A stretch of 59,107 nucleotides of DNA. Source: a virus. This document shows, piece by piece, positions 1 to 7,860 of this stretch. Each line of letters opens with the position of its first letter. Position 1 is the first letter of the stretch. The translations under genes and the position numbers were made by a program. The stretch is from the IMG/VR virus record IMGVR_UViG_3300024346_000067, positions 1 through 59,107 of that record; one strand, written 5' to 3'. The notes under the pieces were generated by a model. That model was not told the origin of the DNA, made no database searches, and saw only the letters and a list, made by a program, of their open reading frames with translations.

Positions 1-60
1 TTAGACACCGACCCAATAAGAGGATACACACAAATAGGAATAGGATTGAATAATAAGTAA
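1..60 (+). CDS. 3' end of a gene, probable outer-membrane barrel protein (partial)
   Basis: Frame 1 is open from the window edge to TAA at 58-60 and gives 19 residues ending YTQIGIGLNNK. Alternating aromatic and small residues with a final G-x-G-L-N-x-K strand are typical of the last beta strand of Bacteroidota outer-membrane barrels. The stop overlaps the next start (TAATG), so the two genes are translationally coupled. The next protein also ends in a barrel-like strand, which supports a pair of related surface proteins. Only the tail is visible, so the family call is an inference. Confidence 0.5.
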   Translation, partial: LDTDPIRGYTQIGIGLNNK

Positions 61-1676
61 TGAAAAAAATAATACTATCTCTCCTAATATTATTTTTTTG
101 TGTTAAATCTTTCGGACAAAGTACCGTAACACAAACATACATAGACCCGTGTGATAATAAAGTCTATGTAGTTATAATTCCATTTGGACAAAATCAAACC
201 ATTGCAGTTATTAGAGGTAAATCTAAAATTGTAACATTAGCAGATATTAGTAGTGGTGCATTTCAAACATGGGTCAATAGTGTATTTGCAACCCCATGTC
301 CACAAAACGACGCAATAAGATTAGCACAAGAAGCTGCCGCAAGAGCTGCCGCTGATGCCGCGGCGAGAGCAGCGGCGGACGCAGCCGCAAAGGCCGCAGC
401 AGATGCGGCAGCAAAAGCGGCAGCAGATGCTGCAGCAAAGGCCGCATCAGATGCAGCCGCAAAGGCGGCGGCAAGTGCGGCGGCAAGTGCGGCGAGTGGA
501 GCTGCAAGTGGAGCTGCGTCATCTGCAGCAAGTGGTGCTGCAAGTGGGGCGGCATCATCCGCAGCAAGTGGAGCAGCCGCATCCGCTGCAGCATCAACTC
601 CACCACCAATAAACATTGCACCTCCTCCACCACCACCCGTAGTTGCAGCTCCCCCTCCACCTGCGGCGGCACCTCCACCTGCTAGTAGTTCGTCATCCCC
701 ACCTCCGGCAAGTGGTGGTTCATCTTCTTCATCAAGTAGTTCGTCATCAACGGAAACAAAACCCGCTGAGGCAAAACCTGCAGAAACAAAACCCGCCGAT
801 AAACCTGCAGATAAACCCGCTGAACAAAAAGCCGAAGAAAAGAAAACTGAAGCTAAAACCGAAGAAAAGAAAGAGGAAACTAAAACCGAAGAAAAGAAAT
901 CAGAAGAAAAAAAGACTGAGGAAAAAAAGGAAGAAGCAAAAAAAGAAGAAGAGAAAAAAGAAGAAGCTAAAAAAGAGGAAGAGAAAAAGAAAGAGGAAGA
1001 AAAAAAGAAAAAACAAGAAGTAACAAATCCAACATTATTGGCTTCAGATATAACAGGTGCTGAACAACCAGACGGAACTTATTTAGCATCAATATCAATG
1101 GGACTTAGTAAATCATCATTGGCCGGTGATGTTACTTATAGTACTGGATTAATTGTGAATAGTGACTTAAGTTCTATTGTGATGACAGGTGGAATTACTA
1201 AAATGGGATTAACAAAAGATGGTCAGTTAGATGCTATACATTCATACGGAACCGCATTTGCATATTTAGGTGGAAATTACATGAACTTGTTAGGTTACAC
1301 TTGGATTAAACCTACACCAAAAAAAGGTACATATGGTTATAACGTAGGTATCATTAATTTATTTCTTAAAAATGATAGTAGTTTTGATTATAACATAGCA
1401 AGTTCAGCAATCGTATTTTGGACTAAACCATATCCAATAAATAAAAAACTAACCATATCGCCGCAGGTATTTACGATGTTCTCACCCATATCCTGGAATA
1501 GTTCGAATGGTGAAACAACCGTGAATAGACATATGGGATTTTTATTGGGTGCCGCCTTTGATTATAAAATCACAAAAAGATTTGGATTTAGTTTTAATTA
1601 CAAAATAAGTGGTAACACTAATCCAAACGTTCCTTTCTTAAGTAACTTCCAAATTGGTTCAAGAATGATGCTTTAA
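60..1676 (+). CDS. Secreted low-complexity protein with C-terminal barrel-like domain
   Basis: The 538-residue protein starts with a signal peptide (residues 1-20, hydrophobic core, ending SFGQ, a common Bacteroidota pattern). A short N-terminal domain (about 21-85) is followed by an Ala-rich segment with an AAAKAAAD-type octad repeat (about 91-179), a Pro-rich stretch (181-216), a Ser run, and a Glu/Lys-rich charged helix (about 231-319). The last 215 residues (322-538) are rich in alternating aromatic and polar residues and end FQIGSRMML, like an outer-membrane beta barrel. No enzyme motif is seen. The design suggests a cell-surface or periplasm-spanning protein made in the infected host. 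It could instead be a virion fibre, but a signal peptide argues against that. It begins inside the stop codon of the preceding gene. Confidence 0.75.
   Translation: MKKIILSLLILFFCVKSFGQSTVTQTYIDPCDNKVYVVIIPFGQNQTIAVIRGKSKIVTLADISSGAFQTWVNSVFATPCPQNDAIRLAQEAAARAAADAAARAAADAAAKAAADAAAKAAADAAAKAASDAAAKAAASAAASAASGAASGAASSAASGAASGAASSAASGAAASAAASTPPPINIAPPPPPPVVAAPPPPAAAPPPASSSSSPPPASGGSSSSSSSSSSTETKPAEAKPAETKPADKPADKPAEQKAEEKKTEAKTEEKKEETKTEEKKSEEKKTEEKKEEAKKEEEKKEEAKKEEEKKKEEEKKKKQEVTNPTLLASDITGAEQPDGTYLASISMGLSKSSLAGDVTYSTGLIVNSDLSSIVMTGGITKMGLTKDGQLDAIHSYGTAFAYLGGNYMNLLGYTWIKPTPKKGTYGYNVGIINLFLKNDSSFDYNIASSAIVFWTKPYPINKKLTISPQVFTMFSPISWNSSNGETTVNRHMGFLLGAAFDYKITKRFGFSFNYKISGNTNPNVPFLSNFQIGSRMML
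330..590 (+). repeat. Alanine-codon repeat tract
   Basis: This GC-rich stretch in an AT-rich genome consists of repeated GCN codons encoding AAAKAAAD, AAARAAAD and AASGAASS units. Synonymous codons vary between units, so the repeat is kept at the protein level more than at the DNA level. It also creates long open frames on the other strand that are artefacts of composition. Confidence 0.8.
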
Positions 1677-1686
1677 ATAAAAAAAT

Positions 1687-1711
1687 CCTCGAAGTAAAGA
1701 CTACTCCGAGG
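1687..1711 (-). terminator. Hairpin terminator between convergent genes
   Basis: CCTCG-A-AGTA and TACT-C-CGAGG form a stem with one mismatch around a 5-base loop. Read on the minus strand the hairpin is followed by ATTTTTTTATTT, a good rho-independent tail for the leftward gene ending at 1765. On the plus strand no T-run follows, though the hairpin may also serve the rightward gene ending at 1676. Confidence 0.7.
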
Positions 1712-1764
1712 ACATGACAAAAAATAAATGTATCTCTCCAAACACATTAATATAATATAAAATT

Positions 1765-2094
1765 TTAATTTTTATTTGTCAACTCTTGATAAAGATTTTT
1801 TATTTCATAACATTTTTCATAATCTTCAATCATTTCAAAATAAGGGATTAAATCTCTTTTTAACACTATTGATTCTTCTTTATGAAATATGAATTCAGTT
1901 TCCCAATCTACATTCATTATTTTTGCGGATACGAAAAGAACTAATGATTTTTTTCTAGTGTTTTTAAATTCTTTAAACACATTTAAAATATTCTCATATA
2001 TAACATCTTTATTCTCATCATAAAAATCGGTAAAATCTTTATATTTTCCATTGATTTGTAAAGAGATGAACGGCGCAGATTTTCTAGTTCCCAT
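1765..2094 (-). CDS. Hypothetical protein, 109 aa
   Basis: Not recognised. It is a small, soluble, mixed-charge protein beginning MGTRKSAPFISLQ, with no signal peptide or membrane segment. The centre (residues about 45-85) has hydrophobic strand-like stretches (SLVLFVSAKI, ETEFIF), which suggests a compact alpha/beta fold. It is last in the leftward RNA-repair cluster, 69 bases after the cREC gene, and is followed by a terminator. The start fits an A/T-rich leader without Shine-Dalgarno, as elsewhere in this genome. Confidence 0.6.
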   Translation of the reverse strand: MGTRKSAPFISLQINGKYKDFTDFYDENKDVIYENILNVFKEFKNTRKKSLVLFVSAKIMNVDWETEFIFHKEESIVLKRDLIPYFEMIEDYEKCYEIKNLYQELTNKN

Positions 2095-2163
2095 TAAGTT
2101 TAGTTTAGTTAGTTAGTAAATGTTAGAACATAAAATTACAAATAATATTGGTATTAACAAAAA

Positions 2164-2655
2164 TTATTTTTCCCCCTTTGTTCTGTCCCATTTAGCGGCT
2201 CTCGCTTCTGGTGACAAATGAAGTTTTTCGTCTATAGTGTGCTCAATTTTAACCCTAATACAGGTCTGAGGTGTCCTACAATTCATAAAGTAGTTATTTA
2301 TATATCCCATCATGTTTGCACTACCAATAGGGTTAGCTGAATGGACATAAATTTGAGGTAATGGTATTTTAGTGTTCATACTTTCACTTACCAAATATCT
2401 ACAACAATCCATACCGGTTTTTTCATCAATGTTATTATAATTTAATTCATAATTATTTTTAACATTTGTATAATATTCAATCATAGCATCATCACCTAAA
2501 TCGTGATCAAGTGATATAACATCAAAATTTTCTAATCCATGTAATTTAATTTTTGCAACAAATTCATCGTAATTACGAACAATTATCCAATCATTATCCA
2601 AAGGCGTACGAACGTCATCCAAATACAATCTCAATTTATTATTAATTTTCATCAT
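2164..2655 (-). CDS. Cyclic-phosphate processing receiver (cREC) domain protein
   Basis: The 163-residue protein has the hallmarks of the cREC family, a receiver-like fold linked to RNA repair: an N-terminal strand with paired acids (LYLDDVRTP, D13-D14), a VISLDHDLG motif (D50, H51, D52) and a later YVHSANP motif. From family knowledge, this domain occurs beside RNA ligases and kinases in phages and bacteria and is predicted to recognise or process 2',3'-cyclic-phosphate RNA ends. Its start overlaps the end of the RNA ligase gene by 14 bases, so the two are coupled. The exact reaction is not established from sequence. Confidence 0.8.
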   Translation of the reverse strand: MMKINNKLRLYLDDVRTPLDNDWIIVRNYDEFVAKIKLHGLENFDVISLDHDLGDDAMIEYYTNVKNNYELNYNNIDEKTGMDCCRYLVSESMNTKIPLPQIYVHSANPIGSANMMGYINNYFMNCRTPQTCIRVKIEHTIDEKLHLSPEARAAKWDRTKGEK

Positions 2656-3847
2656 TCTTAAATGGTTTTGAATATTTTGGTTTTATTAATTTCCAAATTA
2701 TTTCATCTACTTTTTCATTATTATTATCCCACATTGAAAACAATATTGGGCTTAAAATTTTATCTTGTTTCATCACAAATTCCGCGAATTCTTTTTTAGA
2801 TGGTTCAGGGTCCCTATCACCAAACTTTCCATATCTAAAACCATCATGTAATTTTCCAGCACGTTCTCTTAATTGAAAACATCCATATCTTAAATCACTA
2901 ACTGTGGTTTTAACCCACTTGTAAAATTCATCAGGTACCCTATCTAAAAATTCATCCATAGGTTTTCCATCCCTCAATAATTCCCAAATATCTTTGGATG
3001 AAAAGTTGGTTAATATTTTATGTAATCGTTTATATTCTTCTCCTTTGATTTTCATACGAAAACCATTCTTAAATTTAACTACATATCCTTCTCTATCCTT
3101 TTGTATTTCTTCTTTAAGTAAATCATATCCTTCTCCCCAAGTCTTATATGTCATTACTAATTCAAATCCACTTTCTTGTAAAAAAAACAAGGAACTATCA
3201 GGAACCTCATTTCCTGTTTCAGTGTGAATCGCACCAAGAACAACTAATTTTTCCTCGCCTTTGTAATCGACCACAATTCTATTTTCGGGATAAATTATTT
3301 CAAACAAATATGTATTGTCTTTTCTCCATGCACTGATGTCGTGTCTACCAAGAATTTCTTTTCCTTTAATTGCCTGCGGTGATGTGAAAGATCCACGAGT
3401 TGATAATATCCATTCACCCCTTTTCTTTGGTGTTGGTTCATAATATGGATTTTCATAATCAGGTAAGTTGTTTGGGTCAAAGAACCTTTCCATACCTGTT
3501 TCATAATTGTTATTAAACCAAATATTGTATCTTCTTTCATCCGTTAATTCTTCTTCATAATAAAAAAGAATACCTAAAGACCCATCCATCTTTTCATAAA
3601 CAACATAATCTTCATTTGGGATATCCTCTGGTTTGTGCTCCTCGTAGTTGAAGAATTTTTTAAATGGTCTTGCAACAATAACACCTTCTGAATTGGTTAC
3701 TAATCCGCGACATTGTATTGTAATATCATCCCACAATCTTTCATACTGAACTTTTGGACTATAATTCCATATAGTTAAGTCATAGGTTGGGTGAGTTTGT
3801 TTATGTAACAAACCATCTTTGTGGTATCTTTCTAAAGTTTCTAACAT
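2642..3847 (-). CDS. rnlA: RNA ligase, T4 Rnl1 type
   Basis: At 401 residues it is close to T4 RNA ligase 1 (374). The nucleotidyltransferase motifs are visible in order: motif I YEKMDGS with the AMP-accepting Lys at about 86, GEWILSTRGSF (about 144-154), motif IIIa LFEIIYP (about 181-187), motif IV EGYVV (about 253-257) and motif V with two lysines (MKIKGEEY, about 265-272). The enzyme would seal 5'-phosphate to 3'-OH RNA ends, classically to repair tRNA cut by host anticodon nucleases. It lies in a leftward cluster with a 5' kinase upstream and cREC downstream. Its start overlaps the preceding gene by one base (TAATG). Confidence 0.93.
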   Translation of the reverse strand: MLETLERYHKDGLLHKQTHPTYDLTIWNYSPKVQYERLWDDITIQCRGLVTNSEGVIVARPFKKFFNYEEHKPEDIPNEDYVVYEKMDGSLGILFYYEEELTDERRYNIWFNNNYETGMERFFDPNNLPDYENPYYEPTPKKRGEWILSTRGSFTSPQAIKGKEILGRHDISAWRKDNTYLFEIIYPENRIVVDYKGEEKLVVLGAIHTETGNEVPDSSLFFLQESGFELVMTYKTWGEGYDLLKEEIQKDREGYVVKFKNGFRMKIKGEEYKRLHKILTNFSSKDIWELLRDGKPMDEFLDRVPDEFYKWVKTTVSDLRYGCFQLRERAGKLHDGFRYGKFGDRDPEPSKKEFAEFVMKQDKILSPILFSMWDNNNEKVDEIIWKLIKPKYSKPFKNDEN

Positions 3848-4092
3848 TACTTAATGGGTTTATAAAATCCAATATTGTAAGTCCACTTTATCCAATTAAA
3901 AGACAAATACACCGCACATATTTTGTTTTGAAATAATGATTTATGTGATTCTGGTTCACATGTTTCAAAATAAAGATATACAAAAGGTAATGGGTATACC
4001 GCCCATTGATTTTTAAATAAATTTGAAGATAATTTCATATTTCGTTGTTTTGGTAATGTTGTTTTAAAATAAGATTCAATAAATTGACTCAT
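3847..4092 (-). CDS. Hypothetical protein, 81 aa
   Basis: Not recognised. It is small, aromatic-rich and basic, with several Trp, Tyr and Phe residues in the C-terminal half and three cysteines or near-cysteine positions (ETCEPES, NKICAVY). It is packed between the kinase and RNA ligase genes with no gap on one side and a one-base overlap on the other, so it is surely co-transcribed with them. A role in RNA repair is suggested only by position. Confidence 0.55.
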   Translation of the reverse strand: MSQFIESYFKTTLPKQRNMKLSSNLFKNQWAVYPLPFVYLYFETCEPESHKSLFQNKICAVYLSFNWIKWTYNIGFYKPIK

Positions 4093-4521
4093 CTATAACT
4101 TTATTTCAAACCTCTCCTTCATTTGTTGGAGTTTATTTTCGGGTACTCCGTGAACATTTTCATTACCATGTCTGTTTTCAACAACTACACAATGTACTCG
4201 GTAATTATATCTTTCGGCCATTTCAAAATAAGTTTTCATTTCCCATTCTTGGGTAAAAGTATTGGCCACAACTATACGTGCAATTCCTTGTCTCATTCTT
4301 TCTGAACATCTAAATTGACAATAGTTATGAGCCTCTTTTATTTTGGTACCATCAAAAATATAATCACCATCATCGTTAACAAAAAAATCATCCGCAGATA
4401 AAACTTCTTGCGGATTGTTATTTGGTTGTAATAATATAATGTTTGCTATTGTTGATTTCCCTGAACCAGGAATTCCTCTTAAAAGTATTAAATCACCTTT
4501 TATTTCGTTTAAATTATCCAT
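4093..4521 (-). CDS. Polynucleotide 5'-kinase-like P-loop protein (kinase domain only)
   Basis: The 142-residue protein has a Walker A loop GIPGSGKST (16-24), a following SADDFF motif and the AAA_33/zeta-like kinase layout found in T4 polynucleotide kinase and N4BP2-like kinases. It would phosphorylate 5'-OH RNA or DNA ends so that the adjacent RNA ligase can seal them. Unlike T4 Pnk (301 residues) it has no C-terminal HAD phosphatase domain, so 3'-end healing must come from another protein, possibly the neighbouring cREC. The gene abuts the next one without a gap. The substrate (RNA end versus another small molecule) is inferred from context. Confidence 0.8.
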   Translation of the reverse strand: MDNLNEIKGDLILLRGIPGSGKSTIANIILLQPNNNPQEVLSADDFFVNDDGDYIFDGTKIKEAHNYCQFRCSERMRQGIARIVVANTFTQEWEMKTYFEMAERYNYRVHCVVVENRHGNENVHGVPENKLQQMKERFEIKL

Positions 4522-4545
4522 AGGTAGGATTTTAAATTAAAAAAT

Positions 4546-4568
4546 AGGGGGATTGGTTTCAACCCCCC
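4546..4568 (-). terminator. Rho-independent terminator after lipoprotein gene
   Basis: GGGGG and CCCCC pair, with an inner TTG/CAA extension around a GTTT loop. On the minus strand the stem is followed by a TTTTTTAATTT tail, just after the lipoprotein stop codon. Confidence 0.75.
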
Positions 4569-4574
4569 AATTCC

Positions 4575-4790
4575 TTATTTTACTTCTTCGTTAGAAGTTG
4601 GTTTCTCTACATCTAAATTTAATTCAGTTGCACCTGATGGAGCACCTGATGTTGTAGAATCAGTTGATACAACAGTTGTATCAGCTTGAACCGAAGTTGA
4701 GTCAGTTGTTTGATTAGCGGTTGACCCAGAACCACAAGCAGTTAGTGTAAGTACTACACCAAGTGCTAAAATAAATGTTACTTTTTTCAT
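4575..4790 (-). CDS. Small secreted lipoprotein, 71 aa
   Basis: Starting at the ATG at 4788-4790 gives a type II signal peptide, KKVTFILALGVVLTLTACG, with lipobox LTAC (Cys at residue 19). The mature part is short and rich in Thr, Ser, Asp and Val, without a recognisable domain, and ends in a charged tail. A longer in-frame reading exists but puts a poor hydrophobic extension before the signal peptide and runs into the promoter. The gene is a single-gene unit bounded by terminators on both sides and has its own host-type promoter. A phage lipoprotein of this kind may act in superinfection exclusion or membrane alteration; this is inference. Confidence 0.75.
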   Translation of the reverse strand: MKKVTFILALGVVLTLTACGSGSTANQTTDSTSVQADTTVVSTDSTTSGAPSGATELNLDVEKPTSNEEVK

Positions 4791-4796
4791 ATATAG

Positions 4797-4827
4797 TAAA
4801 TATACGATTTTTAAGTCATAAAACAAA
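4797..4827 (-). promoter_or_regulatory. Bacteroidota-type promoter for the lipoprotein gene
   Basis: On the minus strand TTTG (4827-4824) is followed after 19 bases by TATATTTA (4804-4797), a 7/8 match to the Bacteroidota -7 element TAnnTTTG. The start codon is 6 bases further on, so the leader would be very short. Confidence 0.5.
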
Positions 4828-4840
4828 ATCACAATAAAAA

Positions 4841-4862
4841 ACCCCAACGAGATGTCGGGGTT
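4841..4862 (-). terminator. Rho-independent terminator after clp gene
   Basis: ACCCC-A-ACG and TGT-C-GGGGT form an imperfect stem. On the minus strand GGGGTTTTTTATTG follows, giving a T-rich tail downstream of the Clp gene that ends at 4973. Confidence 0.65.
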
Positions 4863-4972
4863 TAAGGTCTTTGGGTGGGTTCAACCCCACTTACTTATGA
4901 AAAAAACGAAAAGGTAATCGACAAAGAGAACCTACAAGAATATAAATATATATGTTTTTACAAAAAAACTAA

Positions 4973-6994
4973 CTATTTATCATTCTTTTTAAAAATAACC
5001 AATTTTTGGTCTTTTATTTTTAACGTAATTTGTTCATTTTCAATAATATTACCTTTTAATATTTCTTCACTTAAAAAATCTTCACAAAGATTTTGAATAA
5101 TTCTTTTGATTGGCCTTGCACCATATTCTTCTTGTGAATTTAATTCAAAAACTCTTAAAGTAACTGATTTGTCAAAAACTACCTTATAGTTTTTATCTTT
5201 TAAACGATTATTCAATTTACCAATTTCAATATTGATAATTTTCTTTAAAGTTTCGTCATTTAATGAATTGAATAAAACAACATCGTCAATACGATTTAAA
5301 AATTCAGGATTAAATTGTTGCTTTAACGCCTTTTGAATCATTGTCTTTCTAACTTCATATTTTTGAACTTCAGAAGATGACGTCGAGAAACCAACTCCAC
5401 CACCAAACTCTGAAACTTTTTTGGCTCCGATGTTTGATGTCATAATAATTAAACAATTTGTGAAATTAACTTTTCTACCAAATGAATCTGTTAAATGTCC
5501 TTCATCTAAGATTTGTAATAGTAAATTGAAAACATCCTTATGAGCCTTCTCAATTTCATCAAATAAAATGACAGAGAATGGGTTATTTTTAACTTTCTCA
5601 GTTAATTGACCCCCTTCATCATAACCAACAAAACCTGGAGGAGAACCGATTAATTTTGAAACATTGTGTCTATCCATGTATTCGCTCATATCAATACGAA
5701 TAATTTTTTCAGGGTCACCAAATAAAAATTCAGCTAATGTCTTTGCCAAATATGTTTTACCAACACCAGTGGAACCTAAGAAAATAAATGAACCTATTGG
5801 TTTATTAGCATCTTTAATACCAACACGATTACGTCTAATTGATTTAGATATTGTCATTACCGCTTCATCTTGTCCAATAACTTTCTCACCAAGTAATGTT
5901 TCAAAATTTAATAACTTTTGAGTTTCTTTTGTATCTAATTTTGAAATAGGTACTCCTGTCATTTCAGATACAATAAGGTAAACGTCATCAACCGACACAG
6001 GAATCTTGTTATCTTTTTGTTTTTCAGACCACTTGAATTTTTCATCTTCAAGTTTATCCATTATTTTTCTTTCATCATCTCTTAATTTTGCTGCTTGCTC
6101 ATAATTTTGAGATTTAACTACTTGAATTTTCTTTTCTTTAATTTCGTCTACCTGTTTTTTTAATTTCTCGATAGATTCGGGAATTCTTGTTGATATTCTT
6201 TTTTCTGAACCAAGTTCATCTAAAACATCTATCGCCTTATCGGGAAATTGTCTATCAGTAATATAACGAGCTGAAAGTTTAACCACAGTTTCAATAACAC
6301 CGTCTTCATAACTAACTTTATGAAACTCTTCGTAAGATTTTTTTAGATTTTTTAAAATCTCTACGGTCTCAGACAATGTAGGTTCTTTTAAAATAACTTT
6401 TTGAAAACGACGTACCAACGCACCATCCTTCTCAATATGTTTTTTAAATTCATCAAAGGTAGTTGCACCAATACATTGTATTTCCCCACGAGCTAAAGCG
6501 GGTTTAAGAATATTGGCAGCATCCATTGCACCACTTGCATTACCCGCACCAACCATAGTATGTAATTCATCGATGAATATAATAACATTCGGAGCCTCTT
6601 GTAATTCATTAATGATTGCTTTAATTCTTTCTTCAAATTGACCTCGATACTTTGTACCTGCAACCAAAGATGTTAAATCTAAAGACATAATTCTTTTATC
6701 CAATAAATTCGTTGGACAATCACCTTTGAGAATCATCAACGCAAGTTTTTCAACTAACGCGGATTTACCAACACCGGCGTCACCAACAATAACTGCATTA
6801 TTTTTCTTTTTACGAGAAAGAATTTGAGCGATTCTTTTCACTTCCTTGTCCCTACCAACAACGGGGTCAATCTTACCTTCTTCAGCGAGTTTTATTAAAT
6901 CTCGAGAAAAATTATCCAAAATCGGTGTGTTTGAACCTTTCCTAACTTTCTTAGGATTAACCGTTGGTCCATCATCAAAAAAATCTACTGCCAT
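4973..6994 (-). CDS. ClpC/ClpA-like AAA+ unfoldase without N-domain
   Basis: The 673-residue protein has two AAA+ modules. The first has Walker [10 protein letters not shown] (71-79) and Walker B IIFIDELH (138-145); the second has Walker A GSTGVGKT (407-414) and Walker [16 protein letters not shown]-like helical segment lies between them (about 292-320) and sensor-2 GARPIKR is near the C-terminus (625-631). The double Clp_N domain of ClpA/ClpC is missing. A VGF tripeptide (534-536) sits where ClpC carries its ClpP-docking loop, so it may dock on host ClpP, unlike the disaggregase ClpB. Substrates are unknown. It is a single-gene unit with a host-type promoter and is divergent from the Hsp20 gene. 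Confidence 0.9.
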   Translation of the reverse strand: MAVDFFDDGPTVNPKKVRKGSNTPILDNFSRDLIKLAEEGKIDPVVGRDKEVKRIAQILSRKKKNNAVIVGDAGVGKSALVEKLALMILKGDCPTNLLDKRIMSLDLTSLVAGTKYRGQFEERIKAIINELQEAPNVIIFIDELHTMVGAGNASGAMDAANILKPALARGEIQCIGATTFDEFKKHIEKDGALVRRFQKVILKEPTLSETVEILKNLKKSYEEFHKVSYEDGVIETVVKLSARYITDRQFPDKAIDVLDELGSEKRISTRIPESIEKLKKQVDEIKEKKIQVVKSQNYEQAAKLRDDERKIMDKLEDEKFKWSEKQKDNKIPVSVDDVYLIVSEMTGVPISKLDTKETQKLLNFETLLGEKVIGQDEAVMTISKSIRRNRVGIKDANKPIGSFIFLGSTGVGKTYLAKTLAEFLFGDPEKIIRIDMSEYMDRHNVSKLIGSPPGFVGYDEGGQLTEKVKNNPFSVILFDEIEKAHKDVFNLLLQILDEGHLTDSFGRKVNFTNCLIIMTSNIGAKKVSEFGGGVGFSTSSSEVQKYEVRKTMIQKALKQQFNPEFLNRIDDVVLFNSLNDETLKKIINIEIGKLNNRLKDKNYKVVFDKSVTLRVFELNSQEEYGARPIKRIIQNLCEDFLSEEILKGNIIENEQITLKIKDQKLVIFKKNDK

Positions 6995-7015
6995 GTTTAA
7001 TAAGTTTTATGTACA

Positions 7016-7047
7016 CAAACATAACATATTCTATACTAAAAACCAAA
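7016..7047 (-). promoter_or_regulatory. Bacteroidota-type promoter for clp
   Basis: On the minus strand TTTG (7047-7044) is separated by 20 bases from TATGTTTG (7023-7016), an exact match to TAnnTTTG. The clp start codon lies 21 bases downstream. This is the pattern read by the Bacteroidota housekeeping sigma factor, so clp is probably expressed by unmodified host polymerase. Confidence 0.6.
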
Positions 7048-7147
7048 CAATAGACAAAATGTCAAAAATTATTTTTTTTTATGTCATAATGTCAAAAAAA
7101 TATATGTGGTTCAGAATTTGATTTTAATACAGTAAAAATTAAAAATT

Positions 7148-7504
7148 ATGATAACATTATTTAAAGACCCATTTTTTACTGGATTAGATGTTAACCGTTT
7201 TCTATCTACACCAGAAACAAACGTAAGTAAAGGAGAAACCGAATATGTGGTTTCGATAAGCGTACCAGGATTATCTAAAGATGATTTAAAAATTTCCACA
7301 AAAGAAGGTATATTAAAAATATCTTATGATAAGTTAGAATCAGATTCAACGCATCATTTTGTTGGTAGTTTTGTGAAATCATATAACATCCCTGATGACG
7401 TAAAAGAAAAAGACATTATTGGTAAGGTTGAAAATGGAGTTTTAATATTAACACTACCTATTGATAGAAAAAAATCTTTGGAGAGAACGATTTCTCTTAA
7501 TTAA
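7148..7504 (+). CDS. Hsp20 / alpha-crystallin small heat shock protein
   Basis: The 118-residue protein contains one alpha-crystallin domain (about 24-110): the strand ETEYVVSISVPGLSKDDLKI near the start and the signature ENGVLILTLP near the end. The N-terminal arm is short and the C-terminal tail is truncated, without a clear IxI motif. It would act as an ATP-independent holdase. Small heat shock proteins are common in T4-like phages and cyanophages. It is divergent from the Clp unfoldase, so the phage brings two protein quality-control genes together. Confidence 0.92.
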   Translation: MITLFKDPFFTGLDVNRFLSTPETNVSKGETEYVVSISVPGLSKDDLKISTKEGILKISYDKLESDSTHHFVGSFVKSYNIPDDVKEKDIIGKVENGVLILTLPIDRKKSLERTISLN

Positions 7505-7556
7505 TTTTTTTTTATTGATTATTTTTCGTATATTGTTAATATAAAACTATAACACC

Positions 7557-7802
7557 ATGTCAATAAAAAAAGAAAAAATCAGTGGAGAAATGATTGATGT
7601 TACAATCAATTCTTCAAGTCTTAAGTCAGCATCTTATGACTCATTATCGGAAAGATTAACAATCACATTCAATTCGGGAGTTTCTTACGAGTACCGTAAA
7701 ATCCCAATGTTATTGTTTACTAAATTTAGACTAGCGAAGTCTCAAGGGACGTACTTTAACAAGTTCATCGCTAAAGAGTTTAAATTTAAAAAATTAGATT
7801 AA
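7557..7802 (+). CDS. KTSC domain protein, 81 aa
   Basis: The whole protein is one KTSC domain (named after the C-terminal extension of lysyl-tRNA synthetase): SSSLKSASYD, a strand pair LTITFNSGVSYEYRKIP, then FRLAKSQGTYFNKFI. The function of the family is not settled; nucleic-acid binding is suspected. A second, clearly related copy follows immediately (7861), so the pair arose by duplication. A strong terminator separates the two genes. Confidence 0.85.
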   Translation: MSIKKEKISGEMIDVTINSSSLKSASYDSLSERLTITFNSGVSYEYRKIPMLLFTKFRLAKSQGTYFNKFIAKEFKFKKLD

Positions 7803-7807
7803 AACGA

Positions 7808-7835
7808 AACCCCGAGAAATCGGGGTTTTCTTTTT
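7808..7835 (+). terminator. Rho-independent terminator
   Basis: AACCCCGA and TCGGGGTT make a perfect 8-base-pair stem closed by a GAAA tetraloop and followed by TTCTTTTT. It ends the Hsp20/KTSC unit. Confidence 0.9.
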
Positions 7836-7860
7836 GATATTTATTACATATATTAATCAT

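Noticed and set aside
263-678. Long open frames opposite and in other frames of the Ala-rich tract
   Set aside because: They come from the repetitive GC-rich codons of the real gene at 60-1676 and encode only low-complexity sequence.
4791-4847. Upstream in-frame start extending the lipoprotein by 19 residues
   Set aside because: It would bury the lipobox signal peptide and overlap the promoter and terminator.
7834-7860. TTG start for the second KTSC gene
   Set aside because: It lies in the terminator tail; the ATG at 7861 matches the start of the paralogue.
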